Below, one piece after another: positions 53,201-60,369 of a stretch of 64,000 nucleotides of DNA. The DNA comes from Flavobacterium sp. Root420 (GTDB lineage Bacteria; Bacteroidota; Bacteroidia; Flavobacteriales; Flavobacteriaceae). The stretch is from positions 565,303 to 629,302 of the forward strand of contig NZ_LMEF01000029.1 of NCBI RefSeq assembly GCF_001427905.1, given 5' to 3'. The notes beneath the pieces are model-generated. The model did no database searches and had not been told where the DNA came from. It saw nothing but the letters and a program-made list of their open reading frames with translations. Every line of letters begins with the position of its first letter. Position 1 is the first letter of the stretch. Position numbers and translations under genes: made by a program.

Positions 53201-53290
53201 GGAACTTATTTCTATGTCATCACTTACACCACATATCTGAATGAACCAGTAAGTAAAACTGGATATTTATATATGTCCGGGAAGAATTAA
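44273..53290 (+). CDS. Giant repeat-containing surface protein with T9SS type B C-terminus
   Basis: The 3005-residue protein starts with a basic leader and signal sequence (KKVLIYLFFILPIYTISNDV). It continues with about five Ig-like modules (about 60-630; each with a YQWQ core such as FTYQWQKSLDGLTGWTNVT) and then about 18 tandem repeats of roughly 105 residues (about 635-2528). Their consensus is ANDDTVxNINGF, NALTNDTLNG, PVLDPxTGNVNVPAGT and YxICENLNPxNC. Three DUF11-like domains follow (about 2530-2900; GETLTYRFAITNTGNVDLAN), then a gliding-motility-associated type B sorting domain (NAFSPDGDGQNELFKIDGIE, then YDRWGVLVYD, SDGTYFYVI). It should be exported by T9SS and held on the cell surface as an adhesin or filament-like protein. 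Confidence 0.93.
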   Translation: MISIYSLIDLKTIKKVLIYLFFILPIYTISNDVNANTHRIICPEGEPLLLPNYFYLSGTAYKEPGLNCTVKAVVPEPIITVQPFGTTICSGGNHTLSVTATNDTPGLLYQWFSSTDNITFTAVFGAISAAYITPALAQTTYYKVTVSTSGNELTITSVVAPVVVLPNILITKQPVLRTNICDGSTATLNVTAGGGSGNYSYQWKNSTILAGPYTTISGANSASYTTPVLTQNTFYVVEISDTTQGCVPVTSNVSVVMIPGIIKEPVTPAAICVGGTISLSATASANGGSATFKYQWQSSADGTTAWTNVSDGTGSSTANYTSGGLTGTTYYRAVITSLNPKCTLVTDTVMATVISDPTITIQPTGGDICEGGTFTMSSAAANGSGNFTYQWQKSLDGLTGWTNVTNGTGANTTSYTTGTLTMDTFYRLKAIDSGVGCGVANSNPAKVDIFESPVIHTQPIDGKVCINQTNTFTVVASGNILPGNIVYQWQTATVSFGPYLNVTEGTGGTTASYTTPTYATAGNRYFRVLISQSQAACRTISNLVTLNVSDKAAAPVGSVTQQPSCENAYGTISISNPDLGTGYEYSIDGVNFQTSNVFTNLASGVKQISVRKIGLNTCISPNTEFTIFNRVCAVPEIFASISGDSGGNTATHSILDADLVSGVILNPADVTVTVNSISSYLTFNALTNTITVLPGTPADYYTLNYTICENTNPSNCSAATEIIQVTTSGIDAITDIVPVILNGSVGNLAVVNVLTNDKLVGIPATTSNVQISVVHPALPVDPNVLLVPVLNTSTGNVDVPAGTVTGMYEIEYKICELAAPGNCDTARIVMSVGVAHIDANDDKIENINGFLGRLNAINAIENDELNNVLISGTTFNDITITQESAALPLYSGANVPLFSTTTGNVSVPEGTPAKTYFITYHICEKLNPNNCSDASIAIVVDASPLVANDDIVNNINGFEGAGNVINVYENNDFFNGGIVNISLAGFITPKILSPAAAINGGPVPELIVTTGRVNIPAGTPAGKYQIKYQLCENLNYGNCNDAIITINVIAPTITATDDLLTAVNGYSGKTNLLFAYDNDLLNGGTLDLNTVIPTVISGPSAINGGPIPSFDTATGGVSVPPLTPAGEYKFVYKICEKLNPNNCDDAVITIVVVSAPIVAEDDVPFEAVNGFTGNPNTLNVLDNDTLDGLVVNPSEVEINVLIPATSINGNPVPILNPLTGNVNVPAGTAAGSYFITYRLTEKLNLTNSDIAVVIIDVIAAAIEANDDTVANINGYIATVNAINVLTNDTLNGLSANLNQVTITVDAPAQSINAGLVPVLQPLTGIVRVPAGTPEGNYEIKYHICEKINPANCNDAIVFINIVGAPIDAVDDISSIPVNGFAGAANVVNALTNDTFNGIAIIPSQVTISNVIPASAINGGAIPVLDATTGYVSIPEGTTAGAYFITYRLNENMNLSNFDTATITIAVTAPGIIANNDSVTNIDGCNGANDVINAITNDRLNRMDIPLIKIDITPLSTTTPADYVSGNPIPVLNALTGNVDVPAGTSEGNYTIHYRICEKLNPSNCSEAAISLNVSATIIDANNDFSSNTNGYTGAYNVVNALTNDQLNGVPVQTLQIDIHSINTIVPATSTNGIVPVLDLSTGNVNVPAGTSAGTYTIQYKICEKLNSGNCNQAIIVVIVEAPQIKAEDDLISNVEGFPGAPEVVNALTSNDSYNGAFLSDINLVKSTIISPATPIDGGVVPFFLPATGLVTIPPRTPAGTYQIKYVICDRLNPLNCDEATITVLVVVPPIVASDDFVDNINGSTGANNALNAYDNDTLDGNPITILNSGGTLVSGPGTINGAPVPVFNSVTGNIDVPSGTHAGEYFIVYKICGKLNPFNCDEAVIKIRVVPAPIDAVNDTTSGINGFVGTTNAINVLDNDTLNGVLVNPAAVLITNVIPAIAINGGALPVLDPATGVVNVAAGTTPGVYTITYTLREVSTMSNNDIATVTIVVDPLVIEANDDILANSSGYIATNNAIDVLANDTLNGAPISLSNITIIVDGVATPINNGPVPIFDPLTGKVHILAGTPAGNYEIKYHICENLNPVNCNDATVYITIIGTPILAVDDTTANVNGYIGAGNVINAIANDSLNAATVQLTQININSLNTTTPRDYVAGNPIPVLNTQTGSIDVPAGTSAGVYTIHYNICEKLNPTNCSEANSIVVVHAAKIIANNDHNITVNGYTGNPNALNVLDNDTFNDSSIDAKKAKVVAINSSQITITILDPADPINGNPNIPVLDPATGIINVPPQTPAGLYTIQYRIAENLNPSNFDDATVFVIVTATAIEANNDTVLNINGFNGQANVVNAITNDKLNGVAMLLSEITIGVVTQAISINAGPVPTLDIVSGQVNVPAGTSSGTYTIRYSICENLNPINCRQADILLTVISGPIIANDDATTGINGLDGAANVVNVLTNDLVENIAPTLSQVKITVLSPANPISGAVVPILNATTGLVSVPAGTPSGVYTIVYGICENLNAVNCDQAIIKISVLQPGITLVKQGVFSDTNGDGYAQPGESIRYSFRITNTGTIDLTNVTVTDPKAIITGTSIGTLAAGQFNTTNYTGTYVITQADINAGFVVNQALVRAQPAVGTAIQDLSDSNDPRLIGNDDPTVTPVIQFKDLTLIKGAQLTGNGDAGSLINYSFTVKNTGNVPLTNVTITDPMLTTTSIPATPSTLAPGATAIATASYTVKASDVANGEVINTALAIGDDPQGKPVTAVSDSTDPTLAGDDDPTVIDLTLRPAIALVKTALFNDENKNGYAEIGETLTYRFAITNTGNVDLANIVVKDPKPGVAISGNSISLKQEESNTTAFVGNYVLTAADLDAGLVENQAEVTALSANGLTVKDLSDDNFISEDNPTVLALNACKVTIHNAFSPDGDGQNELFKIDGIECYANAYVQIYDRWGVLVYDAYNYDNNAVAFRGISEGRATINKQKGLSDGTYFYVITYTTYLNEPVSKTGYLYMSGKN
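46177..51850 (+). repeat. About 18 tandem coding repeats of roughly 315 bases
   Basis: Within the giant gene, units of about 100-110 residues follow each other without spacers. I count 17 clear units starting with an (I/L)xAxxDx pattern (for example IDANDDKIENINGF, IEANDDTVANINGY, IIANDDATTGINGL), plus one diverged unit at the 5' side (from about 46177). The two Cys of the YxICExLNPxNC motif are kept in most units but lost in at least four (for example YRLTEKLNLTNSD, YRLNENMNLSNFD). DNA identity is moderate, so the array is old or selected for protein variation. Confidence 0.85.
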
Positions 53291-53324
53291 TGAGAATATA
53301 AAATTTTAATGCAGAGAATTCAGG

Positions 53325-53358
53325 AAAAGGCTATTTATTCCGATAGCCTTTTTTTATT
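53325..53358 (+). terminator. Terminator between giant gene and MscS gene
   Basis: aaaaggctat pairs with atagcctttt around an 8-base loop and is followed by a T-run. It lies 34 bases past the giant gene's stop and overlaps the 3' end of the convergent MscS gene. Confidence 0.8.
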
Positions 53359-54163
53359 TCAGCACAAATCCATTCTCTTTCAAGGTATTCAGAACCTCAG
53401 CTATAATTTTAGAACGGTTTTCTGAATCATTTTTCCTGACGCTTGTTTCTTCCCAATAACGAATGTTCAACTGTACAATTGCAGCAGTGACATCGGTTAT
53501 AGCGACGGCATCATCATGATCTTTGTCGCTTACTTTGTCATTTTGTTTAAGTACTTCCTTTACCAATGAAATAGCACGGTCATAATCTGATCCATATTCC
53601 AGGCCAACTGTAAAAGATTGCAACAAAAAACCGCCACTACTATAGTTGATTAAAGTGCTTTTAATAAGTAAGGCATTCGGAATATAAATGATTTTGTTAT
53701 CGCTTTTGATTTCGGTATCACGCAGGTTTAAGGTAATAACTTCACCTTTTACACCATTGCTTTCAATAATATCTCCTATTGAAAAAGGTCTTTTAAAAGC
53801 AAGAAGAATTCCGGCGAGAAAATTTTCTCCAATATCCTTAAGGGCAAAACCGATGATAAAAGCAGAAATTCCGGCTCCGGCTAAAATACTTTGAGCAACT
53901 CCGGTAAGGCCAATAATTCGGAACATGAATAATAAGCCGATAATCAAAAGAATATATTTAATCAATCGGGCAATAAAGGTTGCAAGCAAAGGATCGTCCA
54001 TTTTTCGCTTTAACCTGAGGTCTGCAAAGAGTCCGATTCTGGTGGCAATAAACCAGGATAGGAGCAGGGTAAGTATAGCCAGTAATAATTTTGGAGTCAA
54101 ATCGACAAGGCTGTAATAATAATTTTCTACATGCTTAAAAATGTCCTGAATAAAATTTTCCAT
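53354..54163 (-). CDS. MscS-type mechanosensitive channel
   Basis: The 269-residue protein has three membrane helices (TPKLLLAILTLLLSWFIATR, LIKYILLIIGLLFMFRIIGL, and the pore-lining ILAGAGISAFIIGFALKDIG). The MscS beta domain follows (FKRPFSIGDIIESNGVKGEV, IYIPNALLIKSTLINYS), then a C-terminal alpha/beta part. It should open under membrane tension to release solutes during osmotic downshift. It is the small-type family member. Divergent from the ku gene, with 188 bases between. Confidence 0.95.
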   Translation of the reverse strand: MENFIQDIFKHVENYYYSLVDLTPKLLLAILTLLLSWFIATRIGLFADLRLKRKMDDPLLATFIARLIKYILLIIGLLFMFRIIGLTGVAQSILAGAGISAFIIGFALKDIGENFLAGILLAFKRPFSIGDIIESNGVKGEVITLNLRDTEIKSDNKIIYIPNALLIKSTLINYSSGGFLLQSFTVGLEYGSDYDRAISLVKEVLKQNDKVSDKDHDDAVAITDVTAAIVQLNIRYWEETSVRKNDSENRSKIIAEVLNTLKENGFVLK

Positions 54164-54351
54164 AATGATAATTTTTCATGAAAAATAAATTTACGTTTTA
54201 TTCAAAAAGCACGAATTATAGAAAAAATCAAAAATCTTATAAAATTTTAGCGTTTGACCGACTCGGTATTTTATAAAAGATTCTGGAGATCCTATAAAAG
54301 ATAATCTGCGCTCTGAGTTAATTTTAAGCTTAATTTTTAAATCGTGAAATC

Positions 54352-55131
54352 ATGAGATCAATATGGACAGGTTCAATCAGTTTTGGTTTAATAAATATTC
54401 CTGTAAAATTATTTTCAGCTGTACAGGAAAGTAATCTCGATTTGGATATGCTGGATTCAAAAGATCATTCGAACATTACTTTTAAAAGATTTAATGAAAG
54501 TACGGGTAAAGAAGTAGCATATGGAAATATCATTAAAGGCTACAAAATAGAAGACAAATATGTAATACTGGAAGAAGAAGATTTTCAGGCTGCAGATGCA
54601 GTCAAAACAAAAACTATTGATATTCAAAGTTTTGTATCTGAAAAAGAGATTGACAGTATTTATTATGAACAGCCTTATTTTCTGGAACCTGACAAAGGCG
54701 CAATGAAAGCGTATGGCTTACTTCGTGATGCACTTGCATCTTCTGGCAAAGTGGGTGTTACCAGTTTTGTTTTGCGTAATAAAGAAGGTCTTGCTATTTT
54801 AAAGCCTTATAAAAATGTTATTGTTTTAAACCGAATCCGATTTGAACAGGAAATTAGAGATCCATCCGAATTAAAACTTCCTCCGGTGGCTAAAACCAGC
54901 GCGAAAGAAATTAATATGGCTGAAAAATTAATTGATCAGCTTACTGAAAAATTTGATATCAGTAGTTTTAAGGATGAATATACCGCGAAACTTTTGGATA
55001 TCATTAAAAAGAAAGCCAAAGGAAAAGTAACCAAAAAACCGGCAGAATTTAAGGTGGTTCATAAACAATCTGATAATCTTATGGAAATGCTAAAAGCAAG
55101 TTTAGATACTAAAAAGAAAAAGTCTTCTTAG
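54352..55131 (+). CDS. ku: Ku protein, non-homologous end joining
   Basis: The 259-residue bacterial Ku starts with MRSIWTGSISFGLINIPVKL and has KDEYTAKLLDIIKKKAKGKV near the end, followed by a Lys-rich tail. It forms a homodimer ring on broken DNA ends and recruits LigD. The segment KVGVTSFVLRNKEGLAILKP is also typical. It is convergent with ligD, and their stop codons overlap by 4 bases, so the two are on opposite strands and not one operon. Confidence 0.96.
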   Translation: MRSIWTGSISFGLINIPVKLFSAVQESNLDLDMLDSKDHSNITFKRFNESTGKEVAYGNIIKGYKIEDKYVILEEEDFQAADAVKTKTIDIQSFVSEKEIDSIYYEQPYFLEPDKGAMKAYGLLRDALASSGKVGVTSFVLRNKEGLAILKPYKNVIVLNRIRFEQEIRDPSELKLPPVAKTSAKEINMAEKLIDQLTEKFDISSFKDEYTAKLLDIIKKKAKGKVTKKPAEFKVVHKQSDNLMEMLKASLDTKKKKSS

Positions 55132-57680
55132 CCTTTGTCGTGATCTTCAATTTTTTTAATGATCTTCTTAACATTGGCTCCTTTCTCTAAAATTGGTTTC
55201 CATAAATCACCTTTTTTATCAAAACGTTGCAAGACATTTTTTATGGTAAATTGCGATGGATGCAAATTGTCATTTACTTCACTCCATTCTAGAGGAGTAG
55301 AAACTGTTGCGCCAGGTTTAGGACGAACGGAGTACGGCGCTGCCAAAGTTTGAGCACGTCTGTTTTGTAAAAAATCAATATAAATTTTACGATCTCTTTT
55401 TTTGATGCTGCGTTCTATGGTTGTTGTATCGGGTAAACGTGATTGCACTTCTTTGGCTATTAATTCGGCTAAAATCTTTGTTGAATCGTAATCGTATTGC
55501 GCCCCTAACGGAATATAGACATGTAAGCCAGAAGCACCCGAAGTTTTGCACAAACAGTCGGTTTCCAATTCATCCATGACTTCTTTTACGGTTAAAGCAG
55601 TTTTTACAACTTCGGTAAAATCTTGGTTGTCAGGGTCAATATCAATCACAAGCCAATCCGGATTATCAATATGCTGAATGGTAGAATTCCACGGATTGAT
55701 TTCAATGCAGCCTAAATTGGCCATATAAAGCAAGGTTTCTTTATTGTTGCAAATAAGGTAGTTTATATCAGCATCATTCGATTCAGAGAATATTTTTTCT
55801 GTTTTTAACCAGGACGGACTTTTTTCTACATCCACTTCTTTTTGATAAAAACTAGTGCCGTCAATTCCGTTAGGAAAACGATTCATCGATTGTGGTCTGT
55901 TTTTTAAATAGGGAAGCATCAAATCAGCAACTTCATTATAATACTGAATAATATCTCCTTTGGTAATTTTATCATCAGGAAAATAAATTTTATTCTGATT
56001 GGTTAGATGAAGTACCGTTTTGCCCACTTTTAAATCAAAATCATCCTCTGTTTTATTTTTTTTAGTATCCTCCATTTTTTCTTCTTCTTTTAGTTCAGTT
56101 GGATTTTTAATATCCGTTGGTAAAAAAACTTCATTGGGTTTTTTGTCTATTCTCAAACCAAGATAGACAGGATGTCTGAGTCGTTTATCATCTGTCCATT
56201 CAGAAAATTTTATTTGGCAAACTAATTTTGGTTTTACCCATTGAATGATATCTCGTAGCCCCGTTTTTTCGCCCAAAGGAGATTCGGCTATAAAATACGG
56301 CTGTAATTTAGTGTACAATTCCTCAAGTATTTGTTCTGTAAAACCGGTTCCGCATTTTCCAATATACTGAAGTCTTTTTCCATAATATTGCGCCATCAAA
56401 ATGGCTCCAAAATGTTTTCTGGAATTCTTTGGCTCTGTAATTCCTATGATAATTGCTTCTTCCTGATTGGCGGTTTTAATTTTAAGCCAGTCATGACTGC
56501 GTTTGTCAGATAGGTAGATGCTGTTTGCTTTTTTTGCAACAATACCTTCTTCTGTTTTTTTGCTAGCGAGTTCAAATTGTTTTATCCCGTCCCCAATAGT
56601 ATGGTCGGCATAAATAATATTTGAAAAATTATATTTATTAAATAAAATTTTCAATAGTTCTTTTCGGTCCAGAGTAGACAATTTGGTAACAAGATTTCCG
56701 TCTAAATTCAGCAAATCAAATACATAATATTTTAAATTTCCAAAACCTGTTTTAAGGTAATTTTGAAGCAATTGAAAACTTGCTTTGCCTTTTTCGTCTT
56801 CAACCACAATTTCTCCATCCAACACAACTGCATGGTCAATTTTTTTTAATTCTTCTGCAATAGGTTTAAAATTAGTATTGAAAGAGATTTCATTTCTACT
56901 GTATAATTCAACATCATCATTTGGGTTGATGACCGCAATAGTCCTGTAACCATCATACTTATTTTCAAATATCCAATCTTCACTATCAAATGCCTTATCC
57001 GTAATTGTGGCTAACATCGGTTTAATGAATTCAGCAGGTTTACCAGACTTTTTAACTGTTTTTTCGGTTTGCTTTTCCTCGTTGGAATCCGGAACTACTT
57101 CGTTTTTAGTAGCTTTTTCTCCCAATTCATCTAACGTTCTTTTAGAAATAACCGATTTATCTTTTTGCAATATGTCATTATCGTTGACATATTTATCATT
57201 TTTCTTGATTAATAACCAGGCATTTTCCTGTTTTCCATTTAATTTTACCAATGAAAATTCACCTTTAAGTTTTTCGCCAGTAAGAATAAAACTCAAACGG
57301 CCTTTTTTTAAGTTTACCAATAACGTTTTTTCAGGTGTTGTTGTTTTTTCTGATGGGGTATAAGTTCCTTTATCCCATACAATGACATTTCCGGCACCGT
57401 AATTTCCAGCCGGAATAGTACCTTCAAAATCTTTATAACTGTAGGGGTGATCTTCAACCATCATAGCGAGACGCTTAACGTCAGGATCCATCGAAGGTCC
57501 TTTTGGAACCGCCCAACTTTTAAGAACTCCATCCATTTCCAGCCTAAAGTCATAATGTAAATGTGAAGCTGCATGCTTTTGCACCACAAAAATCAATTTA
57601 TTTACTGATTTTTCAACTTTGCCTTTGGGTTCCTGTGTTTGTTTAAAATCTCTTTTTTTATTGTATTTGGAAAGTGACAT
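55128..57680 (-). CDS. ligD: ATP-dependent DNA ligase D (phosphoesterase-ligase-polymerase)
   Basis: The 850-residue enzyme has three domains. The N-terminal 3'-phosphoesterase (about 28-180) has HLHYDFRLEMDGVLKSWAVP and EGTIPAGNYGAGNVIVWDKG. The ligase core (about 220-530) has the adenylated Lys in ENKYDGYR (K241) and VLDGEIVVEDEKG. The C-terminal polymerase/primase domain (about 560-850) has WLVIDIDPDN, the catalytic Asp pair. It processes and seals double-strand breaks with Ku. The order PE-ligase-Pol is one of the known LigD arrangements. It ends overlapping the ku stop codon. Confidence 0.96.
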   Translation of the reverse strand: MSLSKYNKKRDFKQTQEPKGKVEKSVNKLIFVVQKHAASHLHYDFRLEMDGVLKSWAVPKGPSMDPDVKRLAMMVEDHPYSYKDFEGTIPAGNYGAGNVIVWDKGTYTPSEKTTTPEKTLLVNLKKGRLSFILTGEKLKGEFSLVKLNGKQENAWLLIKKNDKYVNDNDILQKDKSVISKRTLDELGEKATKNEVVPDSNEEKQTEKTVKKSGKPAEFIKPMLATITDKAFDSEDWIFENKYDGYRTIAVINPNDDVELYSRNEISFNTNFKPIAEELKKIDHAVVLDGEIVVEDEKGKASFQLLQNYLKTGFGNLKYYVFDLLNLDGNLVTKLSTLDRKELLKILFNKYNFSNIIYADHTIGDGIKQFELASKKTEEGIVAKKANSIYLSDKRSHDWLKIKTANQEEAIIIGITEPKNSRKHFGAILMAQYYGKRLQYIGKCGTGFTEQILEELYTKLQPYFIAESPLGEKTGLRDIIQWVKPKLVCQIKFSEWTDDKRLRHPVYLGLRIDKKPNEVFLPTDIKNPTELKEEEKMEDTKKNKTEDDFDLKVGKTVLHLTNQNKIYFPDDKITKGDIIQYYNEVADLMLPYLKNRPQSMNRFPNGIDGTSFYQKEVDVEKSPSWLKTEKIFSESNDADINYLICNNKETLLYMANLGCIEINPWNSTIQHIDNPDWLVIDIDPDNQDFTEVVKTALTVKEVMDELETDCLCKTSGASGLHVYIPLGAQYDYDSTKILAELIAKEVQSRLPDTTTIERSIKKRDRKIYIDFLQNRRAQTLAAPYSVRPKPGATVSTPLEWSEVNDNLHPSQFTIKNVLQRFDKKGDLWKPILEKGANVKKIIKKIEDHDKG

Positions 57681-58145
57681 AGGTTAGAATTGAGGAGTTA
57701 GGAAAATGAGTGAACTGGCTCAAACTATAAAAAAAATAATAGCTTAAAATTTTAAATGATTATTATGCTGGTTATAACAACAAATATAGAATTGAAAAAG
57801 AGGAATTTTTTTATAAGATTCTGTCTAACGATTTCATAATTATCAGATTTTATTGCAAATAATCCGTTAAACATAACTAATGGTTCAACGGTTGAGATCC
57901 AAATATTCACAATGACCAGATATTGTCTCCCAAGCTTTCAACCTTAGGCTATAATTGATTTTGCACAGATTTGTTTAAAACGTTTCAACCGTTGGGAAAC
58001 GTTCTGATAAAGTATTTACATTGACTTACAATAAATTGTATAAGTTCTACGATTAATTATGTAAGATTTTCTATATTTTATTTTAGAACTTCGTCTGAAA
58101 TTTTAACGAATTAATTTAATATTAACCTTTAACCTACTAAATACA
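57681..58145. other. Gene-free gap upstream of ligD and the sugar dehydrogenase gene
   Basis: This 465-base stretch is A/T-rich and without an ORF of note. The 10-base inverted repeat caacggttga (57885-57894) and tcaaccgttg (57985-57994) are separated by 90 bases, with similar ctttcaacctt in between. It should contain the divergent promoters of ligD and the PQQ-type gene. I see no other structure. Confidence 0.4.
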
Positions 58146-59375
58146 ATGCGACACTTTAACTATATTGCTGTTTTTTCGAGCGCTTTACTAATTGCATGTA
58201 GCTGCTCTAACGATAATCCTGCTACAAATCCAGATCCGGGAACTCCTACTAGTCCGGTAGAAAATAATCCGGCTAATACAACTTATACTCCTGCTTTTTC
58301 AGGACAAACACGAATTGGCGGTTTGCAAACCAATACCAGTTACGAAGGAAAAGTTATTACTTCAGCACTAACTGCTCCCTGGGGTGTTAAAAGTCTTCCC
58401 GATGGAAGGTTACTGATTACCCAAAAGGCAGGAACGATGCGTATTGTTACTGTTGCCGGAGAGGTAAGTGCTCCAATTACAGGTATTCCAACTGTAAATC
58501 CGGCAGGGCAGGGAGGATTGTTAGGATTATGTCTTGATCCTGAATTTTCGTCAAACCGAATGATTTACTGGGTTTTTTCTGAAGCATCAACAGGAGGAAA
58601 TCAAACTTCAGTTGCCAAAGGAAAATTATCTGCAGATGAAAAAACAATAGAAGGGGCAGTTGTAATTTATCGCGCTAATCCTGCAAATCCAAGTGATTTA
58701 CATTATGGTGGGCGTATACTTTTTGACCAAACAGGAAATTTGATTGTAAGTACAGGAGAACGCTCTGTATTACAAACCAGACCATTGGCACAATCTGTTA
58801 CAGCAGCATTGGGAAAAGTAATCAGGATAACTAAAAACGGACAAGCGGCAGCAGGAAATCCAACTTTTACGCAAGCCGGAGCTTTACCGGAGTTATATTC
58901 TATTGGTCACAGGAATCCGCAAGGATTGGCAATTAATCCCGTTACCAACGAAATCTGGCTGTCTGAACACGGACCAAGAGGTGGCGATGAAATTAACCGT
59001 CTGAAAGCAGGTGCTAATTATGGTTGGCCAACTATTACATACGGAATCGAATACAGCGGGGAAAAAGTTGGAGCAGGAATTCAAAAACAAGACGGTATGG
59101 AACAACCTGTTTATTATTGGGATCCTGTGGTATCTCCTAGCGGAATGACTTTTTACACCGGAAATCGTGTTCCTGAATGGCAAAACAACCTTTTTATTGG
59201 GGCATTAAGTGGTATGCATATTGTTCGCCTGGCTATAGAAAATAATAAAGTGATTGGAGAAGAAAGACTTCTTGCCGGCGAAGGACAACGTTTTAGAGAT
59301 ATTACACAAGGAAATGATGGTGCGTTATATGCAGTTACAGATCAGGGCCGACTTTACAAAATTGACAAGAAATAA
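58146..59375 (+). CDS. PQQ-dependent sugar dehydrogenase-like lipoprotein
   Basis: The 409-residue protein is a lipoprotein: the signal MRHFNYIAVFSSALLIACSC offers a lipid-accepting Cys, followed by a Pro/Asn/Thr-rich linker to about residue 50. The rest matches the glucose/sorbosone dehydrogenase six-bladed propeller (TAPWGVKSLPDGRLLITQKA, GQGGLLGLCLDPEFSSNRMI, HYGGRILFDQTGNLIVSTGE, GHRNPQGLAINP, WLSEHGPRGGDEIN). The catalytic His region and PQQ-contacting residues are in these segments. It probably oxidises a sugar at the outer membrane surface or in the periplasm. The actual substrate and cofactor use are not proven. Confidence 0.9.
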   Translation: MRHFNYIAVFSSALLIACSCSNDNPATNPDPGTPTSPVENNPANTTYTPAFSGQTRIGGLQTNTSYEGKVITSALTAPWGVKSLPDGRLLITQKAGTMRIVTVAGEVSAPITGIPTVNPAGQGGLLGLCLDPEFSSNRMIYWVFSEASTGGNQTSVAKGKLSADEKTIEGAVVIYRANPANPSDLHYGGRILFDQTGNLIVSTGERSVLQTRPLAQSVTAALGKVIRITKNGQAAAGNPTFTQAGALPELYSIGHRNPQGLAINPVTNEIWLSEHGPRGGDEINRLKAGANYGWPTITYGIEYSGEKVGAGIQKQDGMEQPVYYWDPVVSPSGMTFYTGNRVPEWQNNLFIGALSGMHIVRLAIENNKVIGEERLLAGEGQRFRDITQGNDGALYAVTDQGRLYKIDKK

Positions 59376-59396
59376 TACTGAATCATATAAAAACAG

Positions 59397-59426
59397 AAAT
59401 GGCGCTTTTTAAGTGCCATTTTTTGT
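59397..59426 (+). terminator. Terminator after sugar dehydrogenase gene
   Basis: aaatggcgctt pairs with aagtgccattt (one wobble) around a short loop, followed by a T-run. It lies about 20 bases after the stop codon. Confidence 0.75.
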
Positions 59427-59463
59427 TGTATCAATTAGTGTGAATTTTTTTGAATTTTTGTAG

Positions 59464-59950
59464 TCACTTTGGGGCTAAATAAGCATTAGTTAACAAAGCG
59501 ATAGTTAAGGAAATAGCATAAACTGCAGTAGCTGTAAAGGCAAAAATAATATGTGCAGCAAATAATTGTATATAAAAGCCTCTAAAATTAATGGGAGGTT
59601 GGTAGTGTGATATCTTAAAAAAAATCATCCAACTGATGATACTTATAATACCGCTTACAACACCTAATAAAAAAGCATCTGAAAAGGATAATTGTTAATA
59701 TATTTTGTGCCCATAAATAATGATATACAGTTACAAAAATTAGCCCGATACCATAATGAAACAACCAACTCAACGTGTTTTTGGAAGCATTTGAGAGATT
59801 AATTCCCCAATTATGCAAGAAGTAATTTAGCAATAGAGGCTCTTTGAATAATTCTCTAAAGCTTGCTGAAACTGCATAACTAAATAAGGTCATAGCCGAT
59901 GTTGCGGCAATTGAAACTATTATTATCTGAAGAATAATATAAAGATCCAT
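59464..59950 (-). pseudogene. Four-helix membrane protein, frameshifted
   Basis: Reading from the ATG at 59950, MDLYIILQIIIVSIAATSAM continues through a second helix (SWLFHYGIGLIFVTVYHYLW) to LTIIL near 59690. The frame then turns to low-quality sequence (FRCFFIRCCKRYYKYHQ) and stops at 59615. In the neighbouring frame the protein clearly goes on: SDAFLLGVVSGIISIISWMI, then RGFYIQLFAAHIIFAFTATA and LTNAYLAPK, ending at 59464. One base gained or lost in the cctttt tract (about 59680-59690) explains it. The intact protein would be about 160 residues with four membrane helices. It belongs to cassette II by position. Confidence 0.75.
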
Positions 59951-60037
59951 ACCAGGTTACTTTTTGAATACTTAAATGAATGTGTTTCATCTATTGTCAT
60001 TGATTATTTGAAAATACATGAAACACATCAATTATTA

Positions 60038-60337
60038 TTAAGTACTCGCAATTGGATCATTATCTATTTGGTTTTCTTTTTCTTCTTCCTTATTTTCATT
60101 GGTTTTAGAAACAGGAGAATCTGAATACTTCTTATAACATCCGATGGCTAGTAACGGAATAGCGCCTTTTGCAAAGAGTGAACTGGCTAGACCTTTTCCT
60201 GCCAGTTTTAAAGTTGCAGCCAGAAACAAAGAGCCGGCTCCGGCACAAAGGAACGTGTTTGATGAAAGGCCTGAAAATTTATTTTCTAAGGTTTCTCCAA
60301 TATTGCCCATGTTTTCGGGATTAAAAATATTTTCCAT
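60038..60337 (-). CDS. Small hydrophobic protein of cassette II (unknown family)
   Basis: The 99-residue protein starts MENIFNPENMGNIGETLENK, has two hydrophobic helices (FLCAGAGSLFLAATLKLAG and SSLFAKGAIPLLAIGCY), and ends in a charged, Asn/Glu-rich tail. It is a paralogue of the 89-residue protein at 38692-38961 (shared CAG.xSL, LK..G and PLLA..CYK). I do not recognise a named family. It follows the hyperacidic gene by 32 bases in the same direction. Confidence 0.75.
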   Translation of the reverse strand: MENIFNPENMGNIGETLENKFSGLSSNTFLCAGAGSLFLAATLKLAGKGLASSLFAKGAIPLLAIGCYKKYSDSPVSKTNENKEEEKENQIDNDPIAST

Positions 60338-60369
60338 GATTTTAGACTTATAAGTTAGAAATAGTTTGT

